Source: Tyto alba (lineage: Eukaryota > Chordata > Aves > Strigiformes > Tytonidae). From it: DNA of 64,000 nucleotides. Where the stretch lies: positions 2,323,243 through 2,387,242 of the forward strand of contig NW_024881279.1 of assembly GCF_018691265.1 (NCBI RefSeq). The letters run 5' to 3'. The translations under genes and the position numbers were made by a program. This document shows, in pieces, positions 30,541-44,290 of the stretch (positions are counted from its first letter, which is position 1; every line of letters starts with the position of its first letter). A model generated the notes under the pieces. It was given only the letters and a program-made list of their open reading frames with translations, made no database searches and was not told where the DNA came from.

Positions 30541-33500
30541 GTTCCGTGGATAGCTTCCAGGGTGATCGCTGATGTGTTGAACTGGTATAAATAACCTTTT
30601 CTCTCACTGCAGCGCGAGCAAGCTAAGTGCACAGGAAAAAGATTGAAATTAGCTTGTCTCAGTATAGCACTGGCAATGCAGCTGCTGAGCTTGAAAAGAT
30701 CGTATGAGAAGGTACTTATTTAAATCTGTATGTTCACAAAGTCCTTGCTTGGGCGGTGGAGGATGCGACATGTTCTGCTCAAGCAATGAGGTCTGACCAG
30801 TGAGTTTCGGGAGCGTTTTCTGTTCCTCAGCTGACATTGTGGAGAGTTGAGCAGTGAATTTCTAGCTGGTCTCTTGGGGGCAGGAGAGAAGTGAATGAGA
30901 GTAGAAGGTCCAACACTTTTAATTCATAGAGGACTTTATAAAAACACAATGTTACGTCTAGACTGGTAGTCTTAAATTTCCCAAATTCCTGGTACATTAA
31001 TCAATGTGATTCCACTGGCTATGCTTATTGCCTTTCCAAAATCAATTCCATTGATTTTCTGTAATAATGTTTTGTCCTAGATCTTGCTTCAATTTTAGTT
31101 ACAATTCAGAGGATTTAATCTTGCTCTCTCATAGAATGACAAGATTGTATGCTGTAATTCTTTACTCCTACATTTGCCTTTCATATTTAGTAGGACTTTT
31201 TATTCTTCTTACTTTCTAAATCTGAACTCTCCCCCTCAGTCTGTTAACATCAGTATTCTCACCCAGTTTTCAGATGAAATACTAACATTACTTGTTTCCA
31301 TCCTGCATTGTCTTGTGACATTTTCATGTTATTCAGCTTGAAGCATTCAAATATGAATGCAGGTGTCCCTTTTTTAAAACCATTTTTGTTATCACACCCA
31401 ATCTCGAAATTATTTCCTCTTCTATACAAGTAAAAAGTTACCATTCCCAATTTGTCCATTTTTTGTCCCAGTTTGTCGATGTTTCGACAGTGACTTTGTT
31501 TTGCAGGTCACTTGTTTTGCTACGAAGCAGCTGCTGACTGCAGTTCAGTTTGTTTCTATAGGCAAAATTTCTGTAAGTATTAGCCAATTACACGGCACAT
31601 CCTTTACCAAAAAACGTGGGGTTTGTGCACTCTTGTGCCTTTCATCCGCGCGCTGGTGTTAGCATCTGTTCTTGAGGGGCTGGTACTTGCTTAGGGGTGG
31701 GTGAATGCCTCCAGAAGCTACAGAGAGCAGGGACTGATGTGGTGTTTGGGGTGAGGCCAGACGTTCCTCCCTCCTCGCGGCTGGCGAGGAGCATCCTGGG
31801 TTTGTACAGGCAGCACCGACACCGCTGGTGCTCGCACCGCCTTCTCTGCGGGGTGATTACCTTCCTTCTCGGGAGCTGAGCGGGTCAGGGCTGGGCTGCT
31901 GTAGGGGCCGTTTGGTTGGGTCCGTGATAAGCTGGAATACCCCCGGGGCTTGTCCCCAGGTGTCAGCACCGGGATGTTTTCACCAGATAATCTGTGCACA
32001 AAGGAGCTGGGACTCTGGTTCCTCTGGGGACCGATGGCTGGGCAAGCGCTTCCCGGTGTGCAGGCTGGGGGGGAGCCGCTCGCTGATGCACTAATGGCAC
32101 GTTAGTTCTTATCGATACCATTGCTTTAAAGTTTGATAATGTTTTTTAGGAACCGTGGTGGCTAAAAGAACAGCCAGCACTCTGGGGTACAACACAGACG
32201 TTCTACCACAGAAACAGGGTTTGCAAAATAGAGAGTATCTCTTAGCTGTGCCAGTTGATTTACCTGGACAAGCTTTCAGCCTGCCTTCACCGAGATGCTT
32301 TGGGGTGTCTGCTTAGTGTTACACACTGCATCTTCACAAAAATTGGAAGGAATGGAGTAACTGGGACTTGCCATTTCCTGCTTCTCCACTGGGTGGGCCT
32401 GCAGCTTACCTGCTGCGCTGCTGCTGCTGTGCCGCGCTGCAGGGCTCGGGGCTGGCACGACTCCACAACACGGAACCTTTCCCTTCCCTGTCCCCTCCTT
32501 GTTTGGCTCCCACAGGATCAACAGCAATCACGTTCCCAGGTGCTAATGCTAAATGCTAAAGCAGCTAATGCTGTCAGGATGGGTTTCTGTTCCCTCTAAC
32601 GGGGAAGGGAATCGTTCCAGTCATGGCCTGTCAAAGTAGCAGAGACGCCGTGGGTGCGGGGTAGCCCTCCTGGCAACGAGAAACCTTTGCTACGTCTCAT
32701 TCTTCATATAAATCTGTAATATTTCCAACCAAATATATATATTCCCCCTCACATTACCAGGAAATGTCTTTGTTTACTGTACGCAGTCCAAAAGCACACA
32801 CAATTGTTTGGGTAGTTCACCACCTTTCCAAGTCTTGGGTGACACAAACCGGCAAGCTCTTCCCTGGTGTGGATCATATTGTGTTGTAGCGCTGTCTTGG
32901 TATCTTGTCTGTGTGAGTTGACTCATCCTTCCTTTGCTATACTTATAAAATTTTATTAAATAGCATCCCCTTCAAAACTAAAACAATTTATTTATACAAA
33001 ACAGTTTTTAAAAATACTTTTGTTGTTTAGAAGTTGCAAGCCTTAATACCTCAAGATGTGAGGACCTCTGATTATTTATCATGGTTATCCTCAAGCGCCC
33101 TGTGAGATGGGGAAGTTCTCTCGTCCTGTTTTGGAGCGAGGAGATGTATGTAATCTGTGTAAGTCCTGCTGCATTTGACCATCTTCACCCCGTTATGTTT
33201 TGCTGGGATATTTCTCCAGGGGGGAATTCTCAGTCCAGATCTCAGGGACACAGTTTGGAAGTGAGAGGAGGTTTTGTAATTGGAAAGTCTGTTGATTGTG
33301 TTTGCCAGCTTTATGCTTTCCTAATCAAAGCCAGCAGGCCGTTAGCCAAATGGTTGGCCATGCTTTAGGAAGGACTGCAAGCACTGTGCTCTTAAGGGCA
33401 TTTTTTTTTTCTCCTATTATTTCTTTGCTTTATTGCAGGAAGTACTGACATTAGAAAAGTAAGGATTCTCTGGCCCTCATCGGGAATGGTGAAGTGGAAG

Positions 33501-35539
33501 ATTGTTTAAAATTAGACCCTAGTACTGGAATAGGCCTCTCTCACAAATTGTACTGTAATTACGTGTCTTTAGGAAGAAGGGCGTTGCTCTGTTTCTTTAT
33601 GCACTAGACTCCACCACATCGTTCTTGGAATTACAATGCTCTTACCATACATATTTCTATTCATTTTTTCCCAACGTTCTTGCTTTTCTGCTGTTAGCAT
33701 AGGAAAATCTAATGTTCTTGGATACCTGCCTTACCTACTGATCTACCAGACCTATTCGCTCTTCAGTCATGGAATTTGCATCTGCTTCCATGCCAGAGCT
33801 GAAGCCAAAGGGAAGAAGCCTTCTGTGCTTCCGTCGGAGCCGACCCCAATTCCTGCGAGTCTGTGTCTCTCCACTGCACGTGGCCATTGCAGTGACGTGA
33901 AGTTACCATCAGGCTTTGAGGCAGACCCTGCCAAAGGCACTTCACCTCCCCGTGTTTTCTCAAATCTGGAGAATGATGATTACTGCTAAAGGGGAGTCAG
34001 GAAAATTCCCAGTCTCTTGGCGTGCCTGTTCCCTGGCACAAAGGGTTAAGGCTCCTGCAGCACAGGGTGTGTTTTCCCAGCTGTGAATGCATGGTGTGCA
34101 TTGCATTCCAAGAGGGTATTTCAGCTGGGGGACCTGCACAAGCCTCCTCCCGCACAGCTTGCCCACCAGTAAGCCCGTTGGAGGGAGCTCACTGGTGATG
34201 GGTGGGTTAATGGGCCAGCTGAGCGCTGCTCCCAGAACTTTTTTCCCAGAGTCTTACCAGGCCCGTTGGAGCAAGCACCAGCGAAGGCTTATCTTCCACA
34301 GTTCTATGAATCCAAACTCGAGGCCATTTCGGCCTCAGGGTAAAATCCAGACGTTCTTACCTGGGGTGTGATTTATCCCACTCCGGTGGGTGCCAGCTTC
34401 TCAGTTCTTTTTCAGGCAGAATTCCCATTTTGCTCAACAGGAGACTTAGCTGGATCAACAAGATGAATATTTGGCCAATAGTTGTCAGGCAAACCTGGAC
34501 AAATACCCTTATTTACAAATAAACCTGGCAGACTAGGACCCTTGGCTAGTCCCTCTGCTCCAGTCGTGCCAGACCCGTGCGATGCCCGGCCTCCTGAGCC
34601 TGTGCTTGGACTAGTCGCATCCACAGAGAAAAGAATTTGTGTTGATAGAACGATGCCAGCTCTTTACCTCAGAAATGTGCAGAGTCTGAAAAGTATGTGC
34701 ATAAAGGCCTTTTGTTCTAGTAAAGGATACAATCTGCGGAAGTGAAAATCCACTTTAAAAGCTTGTTGCATTAACCTGTTCATGTTCAATTACCCAAGAA
34801 AGTTTGAAGGTCATATTGTCCTCACACCATCAAGACAAACACTTAAAGACTCGTTACAGGTTATGGAGGGTTTTGGTGAGTTTGGGGTCTTTTTTCCTTC
34901 TTTATTTAATCTTCACTTTATCAATAAGAGTCAATCTTCTGATTGTTTTAGTGGCTAGTTCAAATCTTAATTATCAATAGGAAAAGATAATCTAGCATCT
35001 TGGCAAGGCTCCACTGTTAGTGCAGCTGCTTTATTGAATCACAGATTGAAACATTTAAATTCCGGATGATTTTCTCATTCCAGTGTTTTATCCCAATTAA
35101 AAATTATTGGTTCAGACAAGGTTAGGAGATCTAAAGAATGCAGTGTCTGCACTTAACTAATGCCAACAGCAGATGTCACATTACTTGCCACTCTGCTTTC
35201 TTACAGATTCATTTAGCCAAATTCAGCCAAATACACATTTGGCCTATTTTAAAAGCCCTGAGCCTGCAAGGTATAGAGTTACCTTAAATCATTTTATATG
35301 GGATTTTAGAAATTTTAACATACCCCTTGAGAGGATACAAAGATTGTTTTTTGTCTTTTGGAATAGAGCGTTCCAGGAAAGTTGGATGGGGTTTTCTGCA
35401 CAGCAGCTACCCCCTGAAGCCAGAGACTTCTGGCCAGCCTGTCACCGTCTCATCGCGCTCAGCGGCAGATCAGTCCAGCGGCCACACTCACGGAATTGGA
35501 TCCAGATTTTGTGAAGTGAGGCCTCAAAACTGATCTCTG

Positions 35540-35920
35540 ATCATCCTATGGTTGCCCCGTTTCATCGCCCTCCCGCGAGCCCTTGGTTGGGTTCCCCAGG
35601 GGAAGCCCCTTCCTCCAGGTCGCCCGGTCTGGGGCTGGGATGGGCACGTGGAGCCAGTGGTGAAGCCCCTTTTCCGCGCCCTGGGAGAGCGGCGGGGGCT
35701 GGCGGCAGAGCCCTCCGCTGTTGGGGGCCACTTTTCCAAAGCCACCCGTGGGATTAACACCCGTGCTTTGTCCCCTTGGCCACCTCCGTGCTGCCTCCCC
35801 AGTGCCCCTGGGGAGGCCGCCTCTCCCCACATCCTCCTCCGCCCTCGGCTGCAGGAGGTCGGTCTGGATGGGACCCGGAGGAGTCCATCACCTGGTGGAA
35901 CGGCAAGATTATCTCATTTC
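35540..35920. other. GC-rich patch without a gene
   Basis: About 380 bases are markedly richer in G, C and CpG than the surroundings. Open frames run through it on both strands (for example 35552-35923 plus), but they look like random proline/arginine-rich sequence. No splice sites or domain support an exon. Confidence 0.5.
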
Positions 35921-38900
35921 TGACAGAGAGGGCTGACCTGTCCTTTAAAACTTCAGCTGGAGGAAATGGCACAATCTCCCACAAACACCTTGTCAGTGCT
36001 TTGCTAACTTTATGATTAGAAAATGGTTCATGATGTCAGGCTTATTTCTTCCTCCCTTTAATGCACTTTGTTATTACTATTCTATCCACAATAGATATGA
36101 GAGACAGCTTATTCTCTTCCTTTTGGCAGCAGCCTCTTACATAATGGTGGACTTGTTCTAATTTCCCCTGTCATTCTTTTCTTTTGAAAAAACCTGTTTG
36201 ACTATCCACTGCAATCCCTAAATCTCTTCTACAGAAATGCTACAGAGCCCATCTTATTTATAGGCATTGACGTTTCTTTAAAATAGCATTGTGCACTGTA
36301 CTGAATTTCATCTTAACAATTCAAATTATTTCTCCAATTTATGTAGACCAATTTGAACGCTAATTCTATCTCCAAAGTGATTGCAATGCCTTCCACTTTA
36401 TCATCTTTAAATTTCATCCCCCATATTGATTAAAATAGTCAATAGTTCAGACTGAGGGTGGGGTGCATCGCCTGCATTTGATAGTGATGCATTCATAATT
36501 TTGTGCTCACATTTCAACCTTTATTATAAACTTTCCTGAACTGCGTTTCTTGTAAACCATGATACCACATCAGCTGCTTCCCTGTCTTTAATAACACCAG
36601 CTACCCGTGGAAGAAGATAACTAGGTTTCCCTAACCTGCTTTCTCTCTTACAATCCCATATTGGCTGTTTGTTATCACCTCATTTTCTTCTATGTATTTA
36701 CAGAGTGATTCTTTTAATTATTTTCCAGCCTCCTTTTAGGCATTAACATTTGTTCCTCAGGTCCTCCTCTTAAAAAGTGCTTTATCTGTCCCTCTGTAAC
36801 CACAGTGTTTGTGGCCCCATCCCTGCGCTGGCGGCACACGTTCTCGAGATGATTGCTGGTGGCTGAGCAATTGCTGTCTGGCTCCCTGAGAATCCTCTAG
36901 GATCATTTAATAAGCTTCCATGGACACACAATTTACAGAAACAGTCTCAACCTTTTAAGGGCTTAAGCGTTTGGTCACAACTGGTGTTTTGGTGAGGGCT
37001 CACATAAAAAGGGCACATTAACCTCCTTGCCACCATGCGGCACTTGCTTTCCTTCCCTGTTAAGTAATGGGCATGTACTTTGCTTTTACTTTTTGTTCTA
37101 ATATATTCATAGAAACTTTTGTTAGTCTTGTTTGCAGCTTTATTTACTGATCACCTATTACTCTTTACCTCAGCATTGGCTGCTTATTTTTTCATCATCT
37201 TTACTAGAAGAACATGCATCAGATTTTCTTTGATGGCCTCATTTACTGTCATCAACCATTGAGAAGTTATTTAGAGAAGAAGCTGAAATAATCAGACTAG
37301 AGTATTATAAAAATAGCACTCTGTAGTTTAACCTTCTCAATGCCTTTCAGACGCACAATTTCACCACTTGAATATTTTGGGTCTACTTCAGTCCTGAAAT
37401 ACATGCAAAATGGTGGCTTTGAGTGGTTGTGCATTACACAACACATGAGAAGAGGGTCCTTGTTTTGCTCTGACTTGTTTGTTTGCAGGAATATTTGCTC
37501 AATCCTCTGCAAATCAGGTTGCTGATTTTAGCAGCCAGCCTTGAGTTAAACAAATCTGGGAATTAAATGACCCGAGTTCAGTTTATCAATTATAAAATGA
37601 GATTGCTAATTCTGGAGCTGCGGCAATCTGCGGGGGAGCATGGGGAGTTTGTTTGACAGAAGACTGAACTAGCAGAAGCAAACGGAGCAACGTCATTTTT
37701 AACAGCAGCTAAAGGTAAGCACTGTGCTATGAGGGGAATCTGCTTGGGCAAGTTCTTGATCCAGTGCTTTTCCCATAAAAAACGGGCACTTTGGTAAAAC
37801 AATTAAATCTCTTGTTTAAATTTTGATTGAATAGAAGCCACAGCAGTTGTCTTATTCTTAAAAGCTGAAGAATGAAAAGGGATCTGTGGATATAATCTTA
37901 CATGGAAAAAGAATGCCCTGGGTATGGATTTCAGTAGCAACGATTCAGTAACATGAACATCTGCTTGATTAGCTCCAATTGGCTTTAATGTTTTCTTTGG
38001 CTATTTTATACTCTCCTGGAATTCTTACACTCTGAATCCTTTTATCTAAACTAGATGTACTTAACTATCATGTAATAGTAGGTTTGATCTGGAGCTTGAG
38101 AATTCACAGTTTTAGATGTCAGTAACAGCTTTCTGAGAGGCAGATGTTTCATGTTAACTTAATTTCAGTATCCTTTAGACTGAATGCCTTTATTTATTCA
38201 CATGTTTACACAATCAAGATAATGATTCCCATGCCATGGGGTAGTTTATTTCTGTTCATTTATTTCATGTTTAAATAACACTATCTGCTTTAAATATCAA
38301 GGCTTGCGTGGGGGTTTTTTGTTGTTTTATTTTTAATTGAACAGGCCTTTCTCTCATTTCACTCGTGAATCTCTGGTGATTTCACTGTCATATCTGAATA
38401 AAGCATGAGAATTAAATTTTAAATATGCATATTGACAAAAGACAAGAAGATCATAATTATAAATGATTGATTGGTCCAAGCCCACATCATTGGATTAATT
38501 CTTCACTCCTTCGCACCACTGTTAATTTGGAATAAATTTGCAGCAATCAAGTGATCTTAACTCGTGTGGTAAGTATGAAGATCTTAATGTTCTGCCTGAG
38601 CTTTAATTGAGCTTAAAAGGCCTAATTCTGCCTCAAATCTATTCTTATTTTTGTTTCAGACCTGGAGTGAACGTAGAGCTTAAATTTGTAAATGATCCTC
38701 CTGTCTACATATTAGCTGGGGATAGTTTTCCCACCCAGTCGTTGCTTCCATTAATAGCCTCAGCCTTCCCGCAGGGACGGAGGAGCCAGTGCAGCCGTGC
38801 CGAGGTGCTGCTGGGGCTGCTGAGGTGGTTTTATAGCAGATCACTTAAACATACGCATGTATGGAATGGGATTACATTTTCCACATATTACTCCTATCAC

Positions 38901-39290
38901 TTCTCATAAAATCTGTTGTGAATATACAATGATTTATTTAAAGAATGCCAGGAGGGAATAAAGCCACAAAAGGTCTCAGAGCTTCAGAGTGAGGTAAGTA
39001 GTGGGTTGTAATATGTTTAACAAATGATCACGAAAAACACAGGAAAAGAGAGAGGAAAAACACATTCCCTGGCTATGAAGTTGTTCAGATGTAAGAGTCA
39101 GGAGCACAGCTCAGCTGGGAGTATTTTCTTGGCTTTTCCCTGCGTAAATAAATCACCACAGCGTACATAGTGGATGTGGTGATATGTAGTAATTTATAAC
39201 CCTGAAAGCCCCTTGCCCTGCACTCCCCTCCCCGTCACGGCACCAAAACCTGCGTGATGCCAGGCTGGAGCACCACCCTGGGCGTGGTGG

Positions 39291-39525
39291 GTGGGATGCT
39301 CTGGCGGGATGCTCCAGTGGGATGCTCCTGGGGGATGCAGCGGTGGGATGCAGCAGTGGGATGCTCCCGGGGGATGCTCCTGGGGGATGCAGTGGCAGGA
39401 TGCTCCGGTGGGATGCTCCTGGGGGATGCAGTGATGACATGCAGCAGTGGGATGCTCCCGGGGGATGCTCCGGTGGGATGCTCCCGGGGGATGCAGCCGT
39501 GGGCTGCTCCTGGGTGCAGCTGGGG
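39291..39525. repeat. Minisatellite, 15-bp unit, about 15 degenerate copies
   Basis: Variants of GGGATGCTCC(T/C)GGGG and GGGATGCAG(C/T)(A/G)GTG repeat head to tail. The unit is a multiple of three and stop-free, so open frames cross it in all three minus-strand frames and at least two plus-strand frames, giving repeats such as HPPGAS and GMLLGDA. These are artefacts, not genes. The unit mix suggests repeated local duplication of two related variants. Confidence 0.92.
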
Positions 39526-39714
39526 GCCAAGCAGCACGAGGGGTGCAGGGGGAGCCCACAGCGAATCTGCAGCTCACACAAAGCAGAGAGCCAGCCTCCT
39601 GTTAGGACACAGCAAGCGTTTCCATCCGAGTATAACGCGGCCTGGGGCAGATTTCTGCCTCCTGCCTGCCAGCATCTGCCTGTGTCTGTAGACAGGATGC
39701 AGAGGATAGATGGT

Positions 39715-39740
39715 AAAAAAAAAAAAAAAAAAAAAAAAAA
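39715..39740. repeat. Poly-A tract (A26)
   Basis: Twenty-six A are followed by CAACAAAAAAACC. Nothing upstream resembles a retroposed gene or SINE body that I can identify. A further A16 lies at 39843-39858. Confidence 0.9.
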
Positions 39741-42700
39741 CAACAAAAAAACCAACCAAAAAACACCCCTTGGGTCATCTTTGTACTTTTTGCATCCAGT
39801 ATCTTTCAGATAGTTTTACAAGACATCTAAAATTTTACCTTTAAAAAAAAAAAAAAAATATCAGTTTAATTAGGGAATATGGGACAAAAAGAATAGCAAT
39901 GCCTTTCCTGTTTGCATGCATGCAAATGGTGAAACAACCAATTATATTTTTTGTAGGTTCCTTTTATTTGGGATTGAGAAATGAATGATAAAAAAAGAGC
40001 TGGGTTGTTGCCTGGCTTCACAGCTGAATTGAAACAGTATTCCCATAAATTACAAGGAAATTTTCCTACAGCCAGATCTATGACAGTGAAAAATTTTAGA
40101 TTCAGATCTAGACCTAGCATGTTTAGTCAGTTGTCGTTGCTTTTCTAGGCCAGTGTAAGAGTTTCCTAGCGGGGTGCTCGCTCTGTAAGCAGGCAGGTGT
40201 GTTCACAGAGAAGGCAGTGCTCGTGGAGCGGATTCCCAAGGGGACGAGCCCGCTCCGCAGCTCGTCCGCACCCCACAAAACCGCCCATCGCTCGTTCTCA
40301 CAGCAAGGCCTCACGAGCAGGGGAAGAAAACAAAACCAAACCAGCGCAGTAGAAGAACAAAACATTAATTTGCCATTAAATGAAATTGGGGATGTGAACA
40401 GGTGATCTGTTCTGGATTACAGAGAAGAGATGGAGAAAACTGGAAGGAGGTGAACAGGCAAAGTTAAAAGTTCTTAAACTCTTGATTATCAGTGAAACCT
40501 GACTTGCTGTGTACGTGACTTGTGCTCAAATATCATCCTTCCTTATGAGCTGTGGCTGCTCCAGTCCCAACTGGGAGCGCAGGGGTCCCTTCCCAGCTCC
40601 CGTGGGGACCAGCCCGCAGCACCCCGGGGTGTGGGGGGCACAGGAGTGTGTGCGGCCGGGGGGGCTTTCACTCCCCCACCCCCCACCCCCCCCCGTGTGC
40701 TCCCCAAATGAGGCCGAGACTTTCCCGTGTGCGGCCGTGGGCGCATCCGCCGGCTCCCGCAACACCCGCTGCTGCCCCCCAGCACCCTTAGTACCCATTT
40801 CACCCTTCTCTGGGCTGGGGGGACCGTCCCCCCGGGGTTGCTGTGTCCCTGCACGTCCCTGGGTGCAGGAGCTGCCCTTGAGGGTCTGGGCTGTGAAGGA
40901 AGAACCGTCAGGGAGCTACAAAAATAATTGTTTCCAACTGAATCACAGAAGCAGTAAAAACTGCTATCAGCCTAACTTTGGTAACTGTTTTGTAGTCATG
41001 CCAAGTGTTCCTTCTTATTCTCAAATATTATTAAAATAATTTCTCTCCATCATGAATTATATATGAATAGGGTAAGTATTCATGACCTATTAAAAACTAA
41101 CCCATTTTATGTAGCATGAAAATATTCAAATTAGATTATTTCAGATCATGCCTTTAAAAGTATTAAAATACATCCTAGCAATACTATACAGTACCTGCAA
41201 CTCACCGCCAGAAATATGTGTCAAGTTGATATGAAAAGTATTCTTTTTCTATAGTACAGTAATTCTGCTGCACAATACCTTATTCTTACCCTGGAGTCCA
41301 GCTCTAGGTGAAAAAACTAATTTTACTGACCTGGAGAATCTCACTGGCTGAAACTCAGCAAAGTTGGATATAGTGGGGATCCCAATGGGTTTCCACTACT
41401 GGAGGTAAGGAAAAAAATGTCTTTAAAATCATATGGGCCCTTTCCTTGCCAGTGCAGAGCTATTCCTTTCTCTGCATAATCCAGGCTACTTTTAAATATG
41501 CTAATGACTTTCCATTGCACTGCAGAGAGGAGGAGATGCATCCCTAAACAGAGAAGGTATCTTCCTTAAGTTATTCTGAACTCTCCTTTAACCATGGCCC
41601 TTGGAAGCATCTTAAATATACATTGGAGAAATGCAACACAGTTTTTGTCTTTCTGCCACAATCTGTAATTAATTGGCTTTGTTGGTTTGTAGGGATTTTT
41701 GCTCCTATTTCTCTCTGATTATTTTGTCTACATAAGAGAGTCTGCATGCTCTTTGTGTGTGCAGCATTTCTGAGGAGACACTGATGTTTTTATGCTGTAA
41801 GTAGCTCTGAAGCGTTCACATTCAGCTCTCTCCTTGCTTCTACCTCCAGCGCATTTGTTTTCTTGTTTTCATTATGGATTGCTAAACAGATGAATGAATA
41901 GCGAGAGAGGCCATTTCTTTTTCCTTCATTATTTTCAAAGCAAATACAGGCACAATTCTAGACCCTGGAGAAAATACAGCTAAGCTAAATTTTGAAATTG
42001 TACAGTGCTGGCAGCAGCTAGATAATACTCATTAAAAACATCAAGCTGAAGCTCTGAAACCTCTCTTCAGTTTACACAGTAATTCGGCTGGAAGTATGTT
42101 CTACGGGAGTTTTTTCCATGGAAACCTGAAGTGTAATCCCCCAAACAACTCACTTCACTCTCATGTATATGGGCTTGATGTTTAGATACCACCCGGCTGT
42201 GTTAGTCTGGTTGCCATGGTCCTGTTTTCTTTTTCATAGAACCTTTGCTTAATCCACTAACCATCGCAAGAAGCTGGAGGACTGGTATATGAACACGCCA
42301 TATGGAGCGCGCTGGGTAGAGCTGGGCTTGCTAGATGCAAAAACGCTGCTGGTTTCTTCCAAGAAACTCTGGCAGAATAAACAGCCTTGGCCTGCTTTTA
42401 TAGAGCATCTCCATCCCCGCCGCGCCGCTGCCAAGATTTCTCCCTGCAGAGTTTTTTCAGCCGTCGTCCCCACCCCATCGGTGGGGGCCGGAGCCCGGCG
42501 GGCTGCCTGGGGTTTGCAGCGCATCCAGCTCCCCCCAGCCCCCTGCAAACCAACACTAAAGTTGCTCGTGACTTGGTGCGGGTGCCTTGTGTGACACACA
42601 CGCAGGCTCGGACCCAGGTCACCCCAACCACAAAGCTGATGTCCTTACCCAGCTCAAGCCCTTGCAGTTTGGTTTTTTTTTTTCTATTATTGTCAAGGTT

Positions 42701-42759
42701 CTTTTATTTACAGCCTGCAGCTAAGCAAGGTGGCAAATCTTCAGGTGTTGTGTCTTAGC

Positions 42760-42830
42760 AAGTGTTGGCTTTCAAGCAGAGGAGTAACCCATGAATGCAA
42801 CACCCAAAGCTCAGAAAGCCAACAACACTT
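42760..42830. repeat. Imperfect inverted repeat, 14-bp arms
   Basis: AAGTGTTGGCTTTC (42760-42773) pairs with GAAAGCCAACAACACTT (42814-42830), with a three-base bulge in the second arm. The loop is about 40 bases. It could form a hairpin in RNA, but the loop is large and there is no evidence of transcription. Confidence 0.7.
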
Positions 42831-44290
42831 CATGGATTATAATTCTGCTCTGGTTTTCTCCTACTATAAAATGCCTTTTCCATTTTTACCAGTCTCAGCC
42901 AATCCAGTTTACAAATATGTTGGTTAATTATTATTATTTCTGTATCCCAGAGGGAGAAATTGAGACATAGAGAAGGGGAATGATTTGTCTGGAGGTCACT
43001 GAGCAGGCAGAGCAGAACCACAGTCGAGGTGCCTAGTTCTGCTGGGAAAACAAACCCAGAAACAAGTGTACCTTTACCTTTTGCTCATTACTCTATACCA
43101 TTATCAGCAACGTCTCTGCATCGTTCTCTGAACCAATAGACTATTTTTAACTGCTATATTTATACTGCTATGGTTCTCAATACTTCCCACTGTTTTCAGC
43201 CTTTATTTCAACTCATCTACCGTGGGATTTGCCTGATTGGATGGATAACTGTAATGTAGATGTAGATATACAAGTAAATCATTCAAGGCTTTCTGGGCAA
43301 TGGAAATAAACAGGGTCTATAAGGCCCTTTTCTTATCTTAAAGGAGACTACCATAATCAGCCAGATGAGTCACACCCTTTGACCGTAAAGGCAAGCCGGG
43401 GTGACCCAGAGGCACGCACGGGACCTCTGTAACACGAGAGGGATCCGTCCTGGGGCCGGAGGAGGGGTGCAGGTAGCTGGTGAGCAAGGCTGGCTCACGT
43501 AGAGCACACGTCCACTCCTCCTCGCGGGAGGGGATTTCTTAGGCTGGGACACCCGGCCGTGGAGGGTGAGCAGGAGCCCCGTGCTCTGTAGCAAGCTACA
43601 ATAATGCCTCGACCCCGTGTCGTTGTGGAATTCAAGCTGGCTGCTTGAGAAGGCCGTGTCCTGCAGGTTCCTGCACGCTGGCCGCGTGCGAGAGGGCTTT
43701 GACAAGGCCACGGGAGTTTCCCTAAACCTCCTGGTGTAAGGTGTGAGCACGGGCAGAGCATCCCCCACCTCAAATCTCTATTTCACCCAGGAGAAGCAGC
43801 ACCGACAACGAGCCTTCTTCCCAAAGCTGCTCTTTGGCCTCGCTCTCTAGCCAAAATACCCAGAAAATTTAAAATACAAGATTAACAAAGGAAGAAAGCA
43901 GAGCAAACATAATTTGACCTCCAAACCTGTTGATCGCAGCGGCCCTGCTAGAGGCAGAGGGAGGAACGGTAAGGCGATTTTGGAGCAGCCTTGCGGCAAT
44001 ATTTAGAACCAAATGAGCATCCCCCTGTCAACAGAGCCCCCGTGTCCAGCCCTGAGCGCCCCTTTCCAGGTGCCACCAGGTGGCAAGCTGGGATTGTCAC
44101 CTCTGCTCGGCGCTCCAACACCCGTGGGCCCGCTCCCGGGGCGAATGCTGGTGCCGGGGGGGGCTGCTCCTGCTGACAACTGGTTCTTTTTGACTCGATT
44201 TGGTTCATTTTCAGCTGCTCCAGTTCCCTCAGCCCAGACCTGTGTCAGGGCCACGCGGATGCTGCAGGAGGGGACGAGAAGGGAGCGGGT

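Larger units (their letters stand above)
30221..39290. other. Intergenic: no gene recognised
   Basis: About 9 kb without a supported coding exon on either strand. It contains a perfect inverted repeat at 30511-30540 with a TATAAATA at 30586-30593, a GC-rich patch at about 35540-35920, and an AT-rich block at about 38320-38580 with PBX/HOX- and OTX-type motifs. Short open frames lack recognisable domains. Confidence 0.6.

Noticed and set aside
35173..35514. 113-aa plus-strand open frame between AT-rich and GC-rich sequence
   Set aside because: No recognisable domain, no codon pattern and no splice signals to support a gene.
39153..39813. 200-aa minus and 163-aa plus open frames with short peptide repeats
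   Set aside because: Generated by the stop-free 15-bp minisatellite and adjoining poly-A tract.
40509..41039. 176-aa plus-strand open frame
   Set aside because: Lies in a GC-rich patch, proline-rich, with no domain, splice or promoter support.
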